Numbered from the stretch's first letter, positions 1 to 11,535 are shown. The stretch is DNA of 64,000 bases from Ipomoea triloba (GCF_003576645.1 NC_044930.1:7151549-7215548), one strand, 5' to 3'. Numbers and translations: made by a program. The notes: generated by a model not told the origin, from the sequence alone.

Positions 1-496
1 AGATATTGGAAGGTCTGAATTACATATATAGTACGCACATAAAGACTAGGATCTAACTGATTGGCTAATTGCGCGACTCGTAATTTACCTCCGCAATGAC
101 TTTAGTGACGAAATTTATGGGCTTAGAATTAGTCCGACGAAACTATAATCACCTAAGTTTTTTTTAAGTCTCATTTTGTGACTTCCACATTCATATCCTA
201 AAACATGTATACAAATTCACCTATCATAAATCGAGTACAGTTCTCCCTACCTATAAAGTTAAATTCAAACAATCTATAACTATAACATAAGTGTTGCCAA
301 ACTGTCAAAGAGTGTACTTCCGTCGGTCCATACCTATATAAATGCAATTCATTATATAAATAAATATATAAAAATTAAAAATATTACTATAAATATATAA
401 TTTTATTTAAATTTATTATGATTAGTTTATTTAGAAAGAATTATTTGTTAATCAAAATTTATTGTACGTTGTAATATATGTTGTATTTCCAATATC
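1..496. other. AT-rich intergenic DNA, nothing recognised
   Basis: No ORF with recognisable similarity, no RNA gene and no clear repeat structure is visible. The stretch from about 350 to 475 is very AT-rich and ends at the SINE target site. Confidence 0.5.
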
Positions 497-511
497 AAAT
501 GGGATTAACAT

Positions 512-631
512 GCCAAGGACCTTGTAGTCCAGTGGCATCAAACCATTCCCTTTATAGGGAGGTGGTGGGTTTGAGTCTCAGTGGAGGCGATACTGACTGC
601 ATTGTAATAGAGTTAGTAGTATTCAAAAAAA
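512..631 (+). mobile_element. tRNA-derived SINE, copy 1, with 15 bp TSD
   Basis: A 120 bp unit carries a box A-like segment (ccagtggcatc region) and a box B-like segment (ggtttgagtctc), and ends in a run of A. It is flanked by the identical 15 bp aaatgggattaacat at 497-511 and 632-646, the mark of a LINE-driven retrotransposition. Copies of the same family lie at 38583-38721 and 55647-55724. Box A/B and the A tail indicate a polymerase III-transcribed SINE; the parent tRNA is not identified. Confidence 0.8.
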
Positions 632-646
632 AAATGGGATTAACAT

Positions 647-1690
647 TAATATCAAATGGCATGTTTCAGTTTTCTTAATATTTTTAGAAGGACACTTGAA
701 CTTATCATTTTAGGTCAAATTAGTCTAATTTACCGGTAACAAACAGGTTACCGGTAAAAATATAGATGTTGACCACCGTTAACCACGACTAATCACGGTT
801 CACCACCGTAAAAAAAAAAAAACAAACAATTTCCGGTTATCATATCCACCGGAGAAGACGACGTCTCCAACGACTGTCAGCGAACAGATCTGTGGGCAAA
901 GGAATTTTGATTATTGCAGTTGAAATACACCTGGTAAGTTTAGAAGCTCTCTTAATGGTGAAATCAAGATAGTACTGCAACTCCAGCTCAAACATCGACT
1001 ACCAAAAAGTCAAAATATAAAAAGTAAAACATCCCAACTCAAAAACAAGAGAAAATGGACCAAATTATGCATAGGAGATGTGAGAGCGCGGGCATTCATA
1101 GAGGGAGATAGACATAAGGCACCTTGTGGCAGCGATTGCAGGTGAAGCGCACGAAATCAATCTGCCGACAATCGTCGACGGAGCAATGCTTTCCCAGATT
1201 TGGAAATGCCGGTGTCCCCATAATCTATCCATCCGGGAAAAAAAATTCAATTCTTCTGAAATATATGTGGAATCGAACCACCTGGATGAGAGAAAAAAAT
1301 CTGTGCAAAATCCAAGTCGTTATATTATCTGAATTCGCTCGGATACGAGAGACAATTGGGGATTTCGAATTCCGCCTTCCAGAAAATATGAGAGAGACCG
1401 GCGGAATCCGACCACTTCTGAAACATCGTAATTTTCAGTCAACTCGTCGTATAAAAAGCCTTCTCCCGCCACTTGATTTTTTTTTTATTTAAACTTTTGA
1501 TGGTCGCCGGAATTTTTTCGCCGGAATGTCGTCGGATTCTTAAATGACCGGTTATTTCAGGTCAATAACCTGCTGTTGGGTTTAGACGCCCCCAAATAAT
1601 AAGTTCGAGTGTTTAATTGCACTTTTTTGAAGTTCAAGGGCCTAATTGCACTTTTGAGTAAAGTTGAAGGGTCTATTTGACCTTTTTCCC
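647..1690. other. Non-coding region, probably decayed transposon
   Basis: About 1 kb without a recognisable gene. It holds accggt/ccgg-rich motifs near both ends (around 730-850 and 1505-1560) and ends in phrases such as 'cctaattgcacttttgag' that resemble the terminal sequence of the adjacent Mutator-like element. I could not find matching terminal inverted repeats or a TSD, so the transposon call is an inference. The short ORFs at 1065-1492 look random. Confidence 0.3.
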
Positions 1691-1700
1691 TTTTTAGAAT

Positions 1701-2744
1701 GAGTAAATTGCACTTTTGGTCCTCTGACTATAGCACCTCTATTAATTTCAACACTTGACTTTAAAACTTAACAAATTAGTCCACTAACTATGCATTTTTT
1801 AACACATTTGGTCCTCCCGGTCAAATCACCGACCAAATTATTGCCGGAAAATTGTAATTCATTTTGATTTGTTTAATAAGGGCCATTTTGGTCTTTTACT
1901 CCTATGTTCTTCTTCTCCCTTGGGTCTCTTCTACGCCGGAACGATGATGGGTTTGTCATCCAGAGGAGGCGTCGGCGGGTGGGCCCTCCGGTGGCTGTTG
2001 CTCCTCCGCCGGCCGTTCACTCCACTGCTCCCGGCGTTACCCATCAGATCAAAATCCTTAATCCCCCCTTGTTTCCTGTATACAAATTCAAAGAAAAGCA
2101 AAACCCACACCGAATATGATGAGGAAGATGGGATTGGATTGCGGATAATGGAATTGCGTAAAACTCCATCATTGATTCTTGTTTTAAAAAATTAGCTATC
2201 CATAACACAGTTTGGGGGATAATTAGTCATTGCAAAGTCCAAAGCCCTTATTGCAGACCCATAACACAGTTTCTTCTTATTCATGATAATAATCATCAGC
2301 TCTACTCCTTCATACTTCACAAATCTTTCTTTGTTCTCCAATGGCATCAACAAAGAGTAGTTTTGAGATGATGACGCCCACTCATTTCTTTGCCCGATTT
2401 CCCTGGACTTGATGAAAGATCCGGTTTGTTTGGGCGTTCGACTTCTACTGGTTTGTTTTGGTCATTAGCTAATTCTTGAAGTGTGTCCGTGGTCTTCCAT
2501 GGATTCCGGCGCACAGGAGAAGAAAAGAGAAGAATAAAAGAGAGCAAATGACCATTATGCCCTCACTAAATGGTAATCGGAAAGGGGTTACAATTTTCCG
2601 GCCTAATTTGGCATCTGATTTGGCCGGAAGGACCAAATTCGTTAAAAAAAAGCATAGTTAAAGGATCAATTCGTTACTTTTAAAAGTCAAGTGTTAAAAT
2701 TAATAGAGGTGCTATAGTCAGAGGACCAAAAGTGCAATTTACTC
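1701..2744. mobile_element. Non-autonomous Mutator-like element, 1,044 bp
   Basis: The first and last ~155 bp are imperfect inverted repeats of each other, both starting gagtaaattgcacttttggt when read inward. The element is flanked by the identical 10 bp tttttagaat at 1691-1700 and 2745-2754. Long terminal inverted repeats with a 9-10 bp target duplication are the Mutator (MULE) signature. No transposase is encoded. The interior (about 1900-2560) includes a GC-rich stretch at 1960-2050 unlike the AT-rich surroundings, which could be captured host sequence, but I do not recognise a source gene. Confidence 0.85.
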
Positions 2745-2754
2745 TTTTTAGAAT

Positions 2755-2979
2755 TGATTACATGTGAATTATATATATTAGTAGTAGTGGCAAAACCCTT
2801 ACTCTGTCTGTGCATGGATGAGGTAAATTGCGAGTTGCCTAAGCTAAGCAATCTTCTAGTCAGTTCAAGTACTCCACTATGCACACAAAGAAATCAATCT
2901 CCACACTTCGGTCAATAATAATAATAATTTAACTATATTGGAAGGTCACATATGGTATTAACTCACAACAACAACAACA

Positions 2980-3049
<70 letters not shown>

Positions 3050-3478
3050 GAAAAAAAAAAAAGTGTGCACGGTAAAAAAGAAAGCAAAGACAGGAGCGCT
3101 CAAAAGGATTTGAAGCGGAGACCTCTTGAACTGCAGTTCTTTATTCTTTCATTGGAGAAGTTTGAATTGGACTTCTCTAAAATTGTACATAAAGTTGGAA
3201 AATGGAGATGAATTAGGCAAATGGATAAATAATTTTAGTAAATAAGTTTTTCATTTTCCATTCTTCCACTTCTTTTTTCTGTTTTTGTTTTTTCAAAAAA
3301 TCCTTCATTTTATATTTTGGTAAACAACAAAGGCCTCACTATTCCTGAGCAAAATAGTATCCTTTCAATAGTTAATCAATAAAATTTCTTAATCAATAAT
3401 AAAAATGTCATGCCAATCATAAAAGCAAAAGTAAAAAAGTCAATATTAGTACTCCTCCAACTATAAACTTCCCCCCAC
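2755..3478. other. Intergenic DNA with trinucleotide microsatellite
   Basis: No gene is visible. A (taa)n microsatellite of about 20 units lies at roughly 2981-3049 and is followed by an A run. The last part is the upstream region of the lipid transfer protein gene. Confidence 0.6.
2981..3060. repeat. (TAA)n microsatellite plus A run
   Basis: About 20 consecutive taa units, preceded by a short caa repeat and followed by aag and about 12 A. It is seen directly and is probably length-variable between individuals. Confidence 0.9.
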
Positions 3479-3485
3479 TATAAAA
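3479..3485 (+). promoter_or_regulatory. TATA box of the lipid transfer protein gene
   Basis: tataaaa lies 68 bases before the chosen ATG at 3553. It is followed by an A/C-rich leader typical of plant 5' UTRs (caccacacaaacacatacacaac). Position and sequence fit a core promoter; the transcription start is not shown. Confidence 0.6.
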
Positions 3486-3552
3486 TCCCTATCATCATAT
3501 CACCCAAAACACCACACAAACACATACACAACAAAGAAACCTTGAAGATCAG

Positions 3553-3840
3553 ATGACTATGAGAAAGGGGTCTATGACGACACTAGTTGTCGTGTTCATA
3601 ATGGTGACGGCCATGCTGGAGCTGAGCATGGCTCAGGAGACGTGCGACGTGAGCGATCTGAGCCCATGCGGGCCGGCGGTCATGATTCGGTCGGACCCGA
3701 CAACTGAATGTTGCAGTATTCTGAAGGAGCTGAGGCCCAAGTGCTTTTGCGAGTACCTTAAAAATCCCGTCTATCAAATGTATGAGCATAATGCTAGACA
3801 AGTTTTTAAGGATTGTGGTTTGCATGCTCCTACCTGTTAA
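3553..3840 (+). CDS. Type 2 non-specific lipid transfer protein
   Basis: A 95-residue, single-exon secreted protein. Residues 1-28 form a signal peptide with hydrophobic core TLVVVFIMVTAM, probably cut after SMAQ. The mature part holds eight cysteines in the order C-x7-C-x13-CC-x9-CxC-x21-C-x6-C, with Phe as the middle residue of the CxC (CFC). This is the eight-cysteine motif of the plant LTP/2S albumin superfamily, and the spacing with a hydrophobic CxC centre fits type 2. Such proteins form a four-disulfide helical fold with a cavity for lipids and act in the apoplast, in cuticle or suberin deposition or defence. The ATG at 3553 is the first in frame after the TATA box; Met at codon 3 is an alternative. 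The physiological ligand is unknown. Confidence 0.85.
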   Translation: MTMRKGSMTTLVVVFIMVTAMLELSMAQETCDVSDLSPCGPAVMIRSDPTTECCSILKELRPKCFCEYLKNPVYQMYEHNARQVFKDCGLHAPTC

Positions 3841-5060
3841 AATATATATATATATATATGCCTCAGCTCCATCATATCCTATATCCACCATTATAATATT
3901 CTACTTGAGTTATGTTATTAAATAAATAAAGGCATATATAAATTAAAGCCTAGCCATCTTGCAGTCATGGCATGCATGGCATCTATCTATAAGTATTACT
4001 TGGTGTTATTTCTAGCTATGTATATATGTATGTATATCATCATAATTATGGGCAACCTTTTCGTTTTCAATAAACTGGTTTCATTACTCCGATCCATCTT
4101 TATTTGGAAATCGATCAAAGAAAAACAAATTATATATCCATTATCTATTATTAATAAAATAATATATTGCTCCTAAATTATCAGGTAAATTTTGTTGATG
4201 GTCAAAACTGTGCCGTTTTGAATTTTTCCATTAATAATGATTGACCATAAATTCTGTTATGGTCCATATAGCAATCTCTCTCATTATTCAGTTTCATTTT
4301 GTATACATTGTAGTTTTACTAGAGCAGGTATAATTTTAATTCAACTATAGTTTCATTTAACAATATACACTCTTTTCATTACAACACCACTAAAATATCA
4401 TTACTATTCAACTACATTTTCATTTAACAACATACACTCAATATGTGAGACTTGTTATTCAGTTTCATTTTATACACATTGTAATTTCATTTAACAATAT
4501 ACACTCATTTCATTTAACAATATACACTCGTTTTTCATTACAACACCACTAAAATATTATTATTATTTAATTACATTTTCATTTAATTAGCAGCATGCAC
4601 TCAAAACCTACCCCGCCAAAACCTGTCATTTTGACGGGAACGGGCTAAAAAATCTGTCAAAATACATACCATAACATTCAAAATCCACCCATCTTTTTGG
4701 TGGGTAGGACGGGCTAGCTTGATGGGCTAAGCTCGTATTAATAGCCCTAACTGATTGACTGATTGTCATTCTTTATCCTCCAAAGGGATTTTTGGGTTTT
4801 GAAAATGACTTAGATAAGTAGATAATTGCATAATTTTCTTTTTAATCACTATCATGAATATGGTCACGGCTGGAAATACTCAGGTTTCCAACTATTTAAA
4901 AGTAATTGAAAATTGAAAGTTTTCAATTTATTACAGGTGAATACTCGTTTTTCCATTCTTGTATCCATTTTCAAAATGTCCTATTCTTGCCCACTCTTTT
5001 ACTTTTTGTCCTATTAGGGTCTTTGACCCACCGAAAGGGATCTATCTCATACACTGAAAA
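3841..5060. other. Intergenic DNA with degenerate tandem repeats
   Basis: No gene is recognised. Two related blocks, about 4356-4440 and 4512-4603, share catttaacaatatacactc followed by ttcattacaacaccactaaaata and a cattttcatttaa segment, so an AT-rich unit of about 155 bp has been duplicated. The stretch 4610-4750, rich in gacgggct-type words, looks like a transposon fragment but has no clear ends. Confidence 0.5.
4356..4603. repeat. Degenerate ~155 bp tandem duplication
   Basis: Two copies share the ordered words catttaacaatatacactc, cattacaacaccactaaaata and attttcatttaa. The divergence suggests an old duplication. Whether it is part of a MITE is not resolved. Confidence 0.55.
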
Positions 5061-5077
5061 ACTGCGGTATTTTCTTT
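5061..5077. repeat. LINE target-site duplication, left copy
   Basis: The 17 bp actgcggtattttcttt is identical to 11150-11166. It borders the element's A tail (T run on this strand), so the exact end is ambiguous by a base or so. Confidence 0.9.
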
Positions 5078-5113
5078 TTTTTTAATCAAAAGGAGGGGGG
5101 AAACCCCGACTAG

Positions 5114-8100
5114 CTAGCTAACTATACTAACAATCCGTTGTCGAGGCACACCCATGGAGTCATCAACAAGCAACTCAAGAATCCCAGTCTCCGGTTGAGA
5201 CAGCATACTGAGACCTCGGCTTCCAGCAAGAGCTTTTTTAGCCAACCAGTCGGCCACATTGTTCTGCTCCCGATGAATATGTATAACCCGCACTACCCAA
5301 TCTCTACCGATCCACCGTTTGCATTCACTTATAATATTAGCCACGTTCCCAATTGGAAGATTATTCCTTTCTCTAGTTGTAATCCAATCCACCACCTTCT
5401 TTGCATCACTTTCAATAATCACTTTCCCGTAACCATGATCCCATGTGAGCTTGAGCCCTTTGAGAATACCCCAGGCCTCTGCTTCCATGATCGATCCTTC
5501 CCCAAGGTTGCAACTAAAACCCCAGATCCAGTCCCCGTTGCTATCACGCAGCACACCTCCACATCCTATCTTTCCCGATTGCGCATCTCTGCTGCCATCA
5601 GTGTTAAGTTTGTACCAGCCATCCATCGGCTTAATCCAACGAAGAAAACTCCTCATGCTTTTGCCAGCAACGTTACCTGGTTTCTTCCTATTCTGGAAAG
5701 CATCTTTTACTTCTGCAACTTGCAATTTAATCCAATTCCCCTTATTAGGAACATTACTAGCCAATCCTTTGAAGATCTCTTCGTTTCTCCACTTCCAAAT
5801 CCACCAGATGGCTACAGCAAACAACGTCGGACCATTCTCCACTTCCATGCAAATTCCTTTACCCGCAATGCTTCTATCTAGCCAGGTAGTGAAGTCCAGG
5901 CTCTATTCCTTATCAATAACATGTTTGGGGATTAAACTACTCCAAACTTCTAGGGCTCTGGGGAACTTCCTAAAAATATGGTCGATCGTCTCAGTGGAAT
6001 TGCGGCAGTGGTGGCAATGGTCGTGAAGGACAAATCCTCTACGACGCCGTTCAAGATTTGTCATGATACGCCCATGTCGAACCAGCCACAGGAACGCACA
6101 CATTTTGTTCGGCACTTGTAACTTCCAAATTCTCTCCCAAGTTTGATCCACATTCGAATCTGCAAAACCATTCAACATATTATACGCAGAAGAAACCGAA
6201 AACTTACCACTACTTTCAGGTGCCCAAAGCAGCTCATCATGCACATCTTTCTCTGTTGACAAAGTAAACGCCATAAGTCTGTCGAGTACAACGTCCGGAA
6301 GAATGCCTTGAAAGAGATATTCATCCCACCCTTTCTCCTCGTTCCAGTAATCCTGTACCCTTGCTTCACGTTCTTCCACTGGAATATCCACAAGTGCCAA
6401 CCACTCCAAGTTCTCTTCCATTAACCAAGGTTCAGTCCAGAATAGGGTGGTGTCACCACTTCTAACTCTCTTCCGAGATCCTTCCTTGATGATGTTTTTT
6501 GCCTTGACAATACCCTTCCATGCATTAGAAGCCCTGTCTCTATGGTCAATCACTTCCATATCCCATTTCCCGTTCATGTACTTGTTGTTTAAGACCTGTG
6601 CCCAGAGTGAAGATTTCTCGTTTAATAATCGCCAACCCAATTTGACCATAAATGCAATATTCATCTCTCTCGCCTTCCTAATGCCCAGGCCGCCTGCTTC
6701 CTTAGGTTGTGTCACAGTTTCCCAGTTAACCAAGTTGCAGGAACGCTTCTCTTGTGACCCCCTCCAAATGAATTGTCTAATGCGTTTGTCAATATTATCA
6801 CACACCCCAAGGGGAAACAAAATAGTTTGCATGGAATAATAAGGTATAGAACTTAGCACAGTTTTGGCCAAAATTTGCCGACCAGCAAACGTGAGTTGTT
6901 TTGCTTTCCACCCTTCCAGCCTAGAGTTTATTCTTTCCAATATATTGTTAAAATCTCCCTTCGAAACACGACCATGCATGGCTTGTACACCAAGGTAGCG
7001 TCCCATATTTTTCGTTAATGGAATGCCTGCTTCATATGAAAGTTGCTCTGCAACACTTTGACACACATTAGGGGAAACATAAATTTGGGATTTAGCAAAA
7101 CTTACCTTTTGACCAGATGACGCACAGAAAGTATCTAGGCAAGATTTAATAACCTCAACCTGCTCCTTTGTTGCTTCTCCAAACAGGACCATATCATCAG
7201 CAAAAAATAAATGAGAGATGATAGGTCCTGATCTAGATAACTTAATGCCCTTCCATCTCTTTTTTTTTACTGCTTCATTAATTAGGTGACTTAATCTTTC
7301 CATGCAGAGGACAAAGATATAAGGGGACATTGGATCCCCTTGGCGAATTCCTCTACCTGGAGAGAAATAATCTGTTTGTTCGCCATTCCATATAAAGGAC
7401 AATCTGGTAGACTCAATACACTCCATAATATTCCTGACCCATGTACTATTGAGACCAACCTCCTGCAAGGTTTCACGAATAAATTCCCAAGAAAGCCGAT
7501 CGTAAGCTTTTTCTAAATCAATCTTGATCACCATACTGCCATGAGCCCCCTTTTTATGCCTTAGAGAATGGAGAACTTCTTGAAAAATAACAATATTGTC
7601 TGAGATCTGCCTCGCAGGCACGAAGCTACTCTGAAACGGCCCCACAACTTGGCCCATGATACTCTTAAGTCGATTAGTCATGACTTTAGTGATCAGCTTA
7701 TATGAGACATTGCAAAGGCTAATAGGCCTAAATTGAGAAACTAAGTCAGGATGCTCAACCTTGGGAATAAGAGATATAATCGTGTCATTGAGCCCAGCAG
7801 AAAGATGACCCTCCTCCCAAAACTTTCTGACGAAATTGATCATCGACTCACCCACAATTGACCAATGAGCTTGGTAGAAAGCCGCAGAAAAGCCATCCGG
7901 ACCGGTCGCTTTGAACGGTGACATATCAAACATGGCTTGCTTAATATCTTCCTCTGAAAAAGGCCTATAGAAATCGTCCCAAATTTTAGGAGCTAACCTG
8001 GGGAAATTGCCTGCTAAATTATGATTAAGTTGGCAATTGTCGTCTTTTTGGAACAACCCTTTAAAATATCTCAAAACCATATTTTTTGCCTCCTCTTTGC

Positions 8101-9250
8101 TTAGCACCGTACCATCCTCTTCATTACGCAAGTAAAAATTTCTCCGACGGGTGGAACGAACCACAGCAGATGCATGATAGTACTTAGTGTTACGATCTCC
8201 TGAAGTAATCCAATCTTCCCTGGATTTTTGATACCAAAGTAGTTCTTCCTGATTAAGAACAACATCTAGATCCTTCCGAAGTTTCTTCTCAAGTTTAAGA
8301 AGGCCATTGTTCCTCCCCTTGTCCAGTGCTCTCTGCACACCATCCAATCTTTTAAGAATCCTCCTTTTCCTTCGGGGAATATTACCAAACTCACTTGAAT
8401 TCCAGGAGTTTAAGGAAATCTTTAGATTTCTCAAGTTAGCCTCCAGGTCATCTTCTTTCCTCCAATTATTCATAACAACATCTTTAAGACCTTTATGTGT
8501 AAGCCAAGCTGCCTGAAAAGTGAACCTAGACATTCGGCTATTCCCGCTAACACTAGACGTATTAATCAATAACGGAGAGTGGTCTGATTGAAATCTCGGC
8601 AGGTGAGAAACTTGAGCAAACTGAAAAATCATTTGCCAATCCAAATTACACAGTGCTCGGTCGAGACGAGCACCCTTGAAAGTGTCTTCGGTGTTGCCTC
8701 TAGACCACGTAAAACGAGTGCCTTGGAACCCGAGATCCAGGAGTTCTTGATTGAAAATCCAATCAAGAAACCCAGAACATCGGCTGTGCGAGAAATTACT
8801 AGGCTCACTTACCTCATCCGGGGAAGTCACAGCATTAAAATCTCCAGCCACCAGCCAAGGACCAGTAATCTGGAGAGCATTTTTGTCCAATGTGCTCCAA
8901 AGGTTACGACGAAGAGCATGCGAAGGACTACCGTAAACAACCGTGAAAAACCAAGGCTCATGGCCCTGTTCTTGTACCTTCAAAGTAACAAACTGTGGAT
9001 GAGTAAACCAGACCTCTATCTTGATAGAAGCATACCAAAAAATCCAAATCCCGCCGCTAAAACCAATAGCTTCTACCCGAAGCCACTCATCATAACCCAT
9101 CTTATTACAAATCGTATCTGCATTGTTTCCCGAGACCTTGGGTTCAAGCAGGCAGAAGATATACGGCTTATAAGTCGTTTTAAAATATTTAAAAGCCCGG
9201 AGCACCTCCCTTGAGGCAGCTCCCTGGCAGTTCCAAGTAATGCAAATCAT
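5114..9250 (-). pseudogene. LINE ORF2: endonuclease, RT, RNase H (one nonsense codon)
   Basis: The ORF2 frame runs 1,379 codons from the ATG at 9250. It begins ICITWNCQGA, the start of an apurinic-like endonuclease domain; SDHSPL follows near residue 215. The reverse transcriptase core shows RPISLCNVSYKLI, GIRQGDPMSPY and the catalytic FADDMVLF. A zf-RVT-like cysteine/histidine region with CAFLWLV and HCHHC follows. The RNase H domain has DGSRD, EAEAWGILKGL, ESDAK and the C-terminal HREQNNVADWLA. A single in-frame TAG at 5903-5905 separates RT from RNase H; the frame continues unchanged on both sides, so this is a point mutation, not a frameshift. A separate start after the stop is unlikely to be used. 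Confidence 0.92.
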
Positions 9251-9336
9251 AAGGAAAAGGAAAACAGACAAAACAAAACAACACCCAAACAGAACAACAC
9301 AAGGAACGAGAAACAAAAAACAGGGGCCAAGAACGA

Positions 9337-11082
9337 TCAGGTCTCCCTACGTCCTTCCCCATGGTCACGCTCCTCAACACTCATTCCATCAGTGTCTTCC
9401 ATCAACACGGTCGACCCACTCTCTTGAGCACCATTAAAAAATGGTGGATCTTGATGGTGCACTGCCGCATCGTGAGAGAGAAGCGAATCTGCTAATCCGC
9501 CACCTCCTTCCGTTTCAACTACCGTCCGTGTGATAGACTTGCCGCCCTGAGATCCTCTCACAACCACATGTTCAGCCTCCGCCGCTGCTTGCCTGGATCG
9601 TCTCAAGGTTCCGCTTCTGCTGCTCTCCTCACGAACCTCAGAACTTTGCCCCTTAGTAACCGGTTGTTTTGTGTTTTTGTCATTCTCAATCTGTTTCTCC
9701 GAGACCTGCACTTGCGGTCTCTTTCCTTTCCCTTGTATATTTGTTCTCATCGATTGGTTACCGTTGTCTTGTGGCTCTTCCAAATCATGAAAAGTTTCAA
9801 CACCTTGTATTTCCTCATTATCCTCAAGCCCGTATAGGGCGTTGAACCTAGTAGACACCCCTGCTTCCTTTTGGATATTACTATTCTGTCTCCCAGTTCT
9901 CTTATTACCATCCATATTGCTTACAAATTTTCCTCCCTGATTATTCTTGATATAGGCATTACCATTCTTTCTTTGCTTGCGTTGAGCAAGCATCCACGGC
10001 CCAAAATCTTCGACCACTTCCGGGCGGATAGAACTAGTTACCTTGGGACCTAGTGCAGCCGTCATATATGTTTCCCCATTAACCTCCTTCTCAGCAACAT
10101 CCTGAGCATAATCCCCACCCTTATCTCCATTTGATTGCCTTTTCGGACACTCCTCTTGCTTATGTCCGTACATACCGCACCCAAAACAAACCAGATGGAT
10201 TCCTTCATACTCCACCCGTCTTACGCGATTCTTTAACTTAAACTTTGCAAGGAGTGGTTTAGTGATATCAACTTCAACACACATCCTAGCAAATCTCCCC
10301 TCTGATGCCATGTCCGTGGAAAAATCGGCACGGATTGGTCGACCGATTTTCTTTCCAACTTTCTTAAGGAACACAAAGTTGAAATATTCAATAGGCAGAC
10401 AAGGGATCCTCACCCAGACAATGAGCTTTTCCGTTTTATCATTTAATGGATCGAAGTTAGGATACCACTCCTTCACCACTAGATAATGATCAAGAATCAT
10501 CCAAGGTCCCCCCAACTTCGCGTACTCATAATCCTTTTTGGATGAAAATCAAACTAGGAAATACTCATTTTCGAGTGCCACAAGGTCCATGGTGGCAGTG
10601 GGTCTCCACATATTCTGCAGTTTCCGGAGAAGAAAATTATAGCCAACTGTTCTTCCCCACACCTTGATTATCAGTGTCATCTTCCATGGTGCACGAAGAA
10701 GTCTCTTCTCCTCTTTAGTTAGACATATGGTAGGACAATCCTTGTCTTCATCCTCTTCATTAAATGTGTCATCATCAGAATCAAACTCCGCCTCCTCATA
10801 TCCTTTAGACCCAAATACTTGTTCTCCCGTCAACGATTGCAAGTAGGATGGTTTTGCCTGCATATTAGGCCCTGTGGACTTCTGGGATACATTGCGCTCA
10901 TTTCCTCCATCATCGACCAACATATTCTCGGGGCGCAGCTCTTCTGGTGTCTCAGGAACCACTTCTACCCCATCAGATTGCGTTGTGTTATCTCCGATCT
11001 TCTTCTTCTTGACACTCCTTTCCACCAGATCATCGGTCTCCCTCGTCGGAGAGCCTCGCACAGAGAGCGCTGCTGAGAGCAT
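9337..11082 (-). pseudogene. LINE ORF1: gag-like, DUF4283 and CCHC knuckle (one nonsense codon)
   Basis: The frame of 582 codons starts at ATG 11082 (MLSAALSVRG). After an acidic N-terminal region comes the DUF4283 nucleic-acid-binding fold of plant LINE and retroelement gag proteins, recognised by GGPWMILDHYLVVKEWYPNF and VWVRIPCLPIEYF. A zinc knuckle CFGCGMYGHKQEEC follows, then a long polar tail. An in-frame TGA at 10549-10551 lies inside DUF4283, eleven codons before GGPW, with no frame change. ORF1 ends 84 bases before the ORF2 ATG, the usual bicistronic order. The product coats LINE RNA in related elements. Confidence 0.88.
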
Positions 11083-11112
11083 GCTGAAAGTGGAATACTC
11101 TAGATTCGTCTC

Positions 11113-11114
<2 letters not shown>

Positions 11115-11149
<35 letters not shown>
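11115..11149. repeat. 35-base T homopolymer at the LINE 5' junction
   Basis: An uninterrupted run of 35 T (A on the element strand) between the LINE 5' leader and its right-hand target duplication. The position is unexpected because the element's own 3' A tail lies at the other end. Confidence 0.95.
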
Positions 11150-11152
<3 letters not shown>

Positions 11153-11166
11153 GCGGTATTTTCTTT
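11150..11166. repeat. LINE target-site duplication, right copy
   Basis: Exact 17 bp match to 5061-5077. Beyond it the host sequence continues with gattctgcgaaatcc. Confidence 0.9.
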
Positions 11167-11535
11167 GATTCTGCGAAATCCAATCAAACCAAATGCTTCT
11201 TCTACAAAGCGCCATCCAAAGCCTACTGCTTTTCTGCTGCCAAGGTCTTTGTTTCCCAATCTGGATTTAAGGTTTCATTTAGGCAGCAGTACCCGAAAGG
11301 CCTCAATTTTTACTGCCAAAACAACAACTGGGGCCACTCTCTTTGAGACCCCAGTGTCCACATTTGTTATGTACATGTAAAAACTAAACAATAAATATCA
11401 AAACAGCATTGATTCCTTTTCCATACACTCAACAGTACAAATATAACTTGCACTATACATATATAAACAAAAATAATAAGAATCACAAGCCATAAGCCCC
11501 AACTGTATGCAGAAGGGATATTTGGAAGATACATT
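11167..11535. other. 3' flank of the NAD carrier gene
   Basis: No separate gene is assigned. The part nearest 11535 should be the 3' UTR of the minus-strand carrier. A plus-strand open frame across 11170-11380 reads through the T run, has no credible start and matches no family I know. Confidence 0.5.

Larger units (their letters stand above)
5078..11149 (-). mobile_element. Nearly complete L1-type LINE, 6.07 kb
   Basis: A non-LTR retrotransposon in minus orientation encodes a gag-like ORF1 with a CCHC knuckle, then an ORF2 with endonuclease, reverse transcriptase, zf-RVT-like and RNase H regions. Identical 17 bp target duplications flank it at 5061-5077 and 11150-11166. The 3' end (left here) has a short A tail of about 9. 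At the 5' end the TSD is followed directly by 35 A (11115-11149, T on this strand). Both ORFs are open except for one nonsense codon each, so insertion was fairly recent. It sits downstream of the NAD carrier gene and splits what was continuous DNA (5077 joins 11167). It could be mobilised only by another copy's proteins. Confidence 0.95.

Noticed and set aside
1065..1492. Small ORFs on both strands before the Mutator-like element
   Set aside because: Overlapping frames of random composition; no homology recognised.
3583..3891. Minus-strand 102-codon frame
   Set aside because: It is the antisense of the lipid transfer protein gene, whose signal peptide and eight cysteines are clear on the plus strand.
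5138..6026. Plus-strand open frames of 247 and 193 codons
   Set aside because: They are antisense shadows of the LINE RNase H region and resemble no family.
10874..11380. Plus-strand 168-codon frame with a transit-peptide-like end (SSTRKASIFTAKTTTGATLFE)
   Set aside because: It crosses the LINE junction and the T35 run. After mentally removing the LINE, an in-frame TGA stands just before the site and no start is available.
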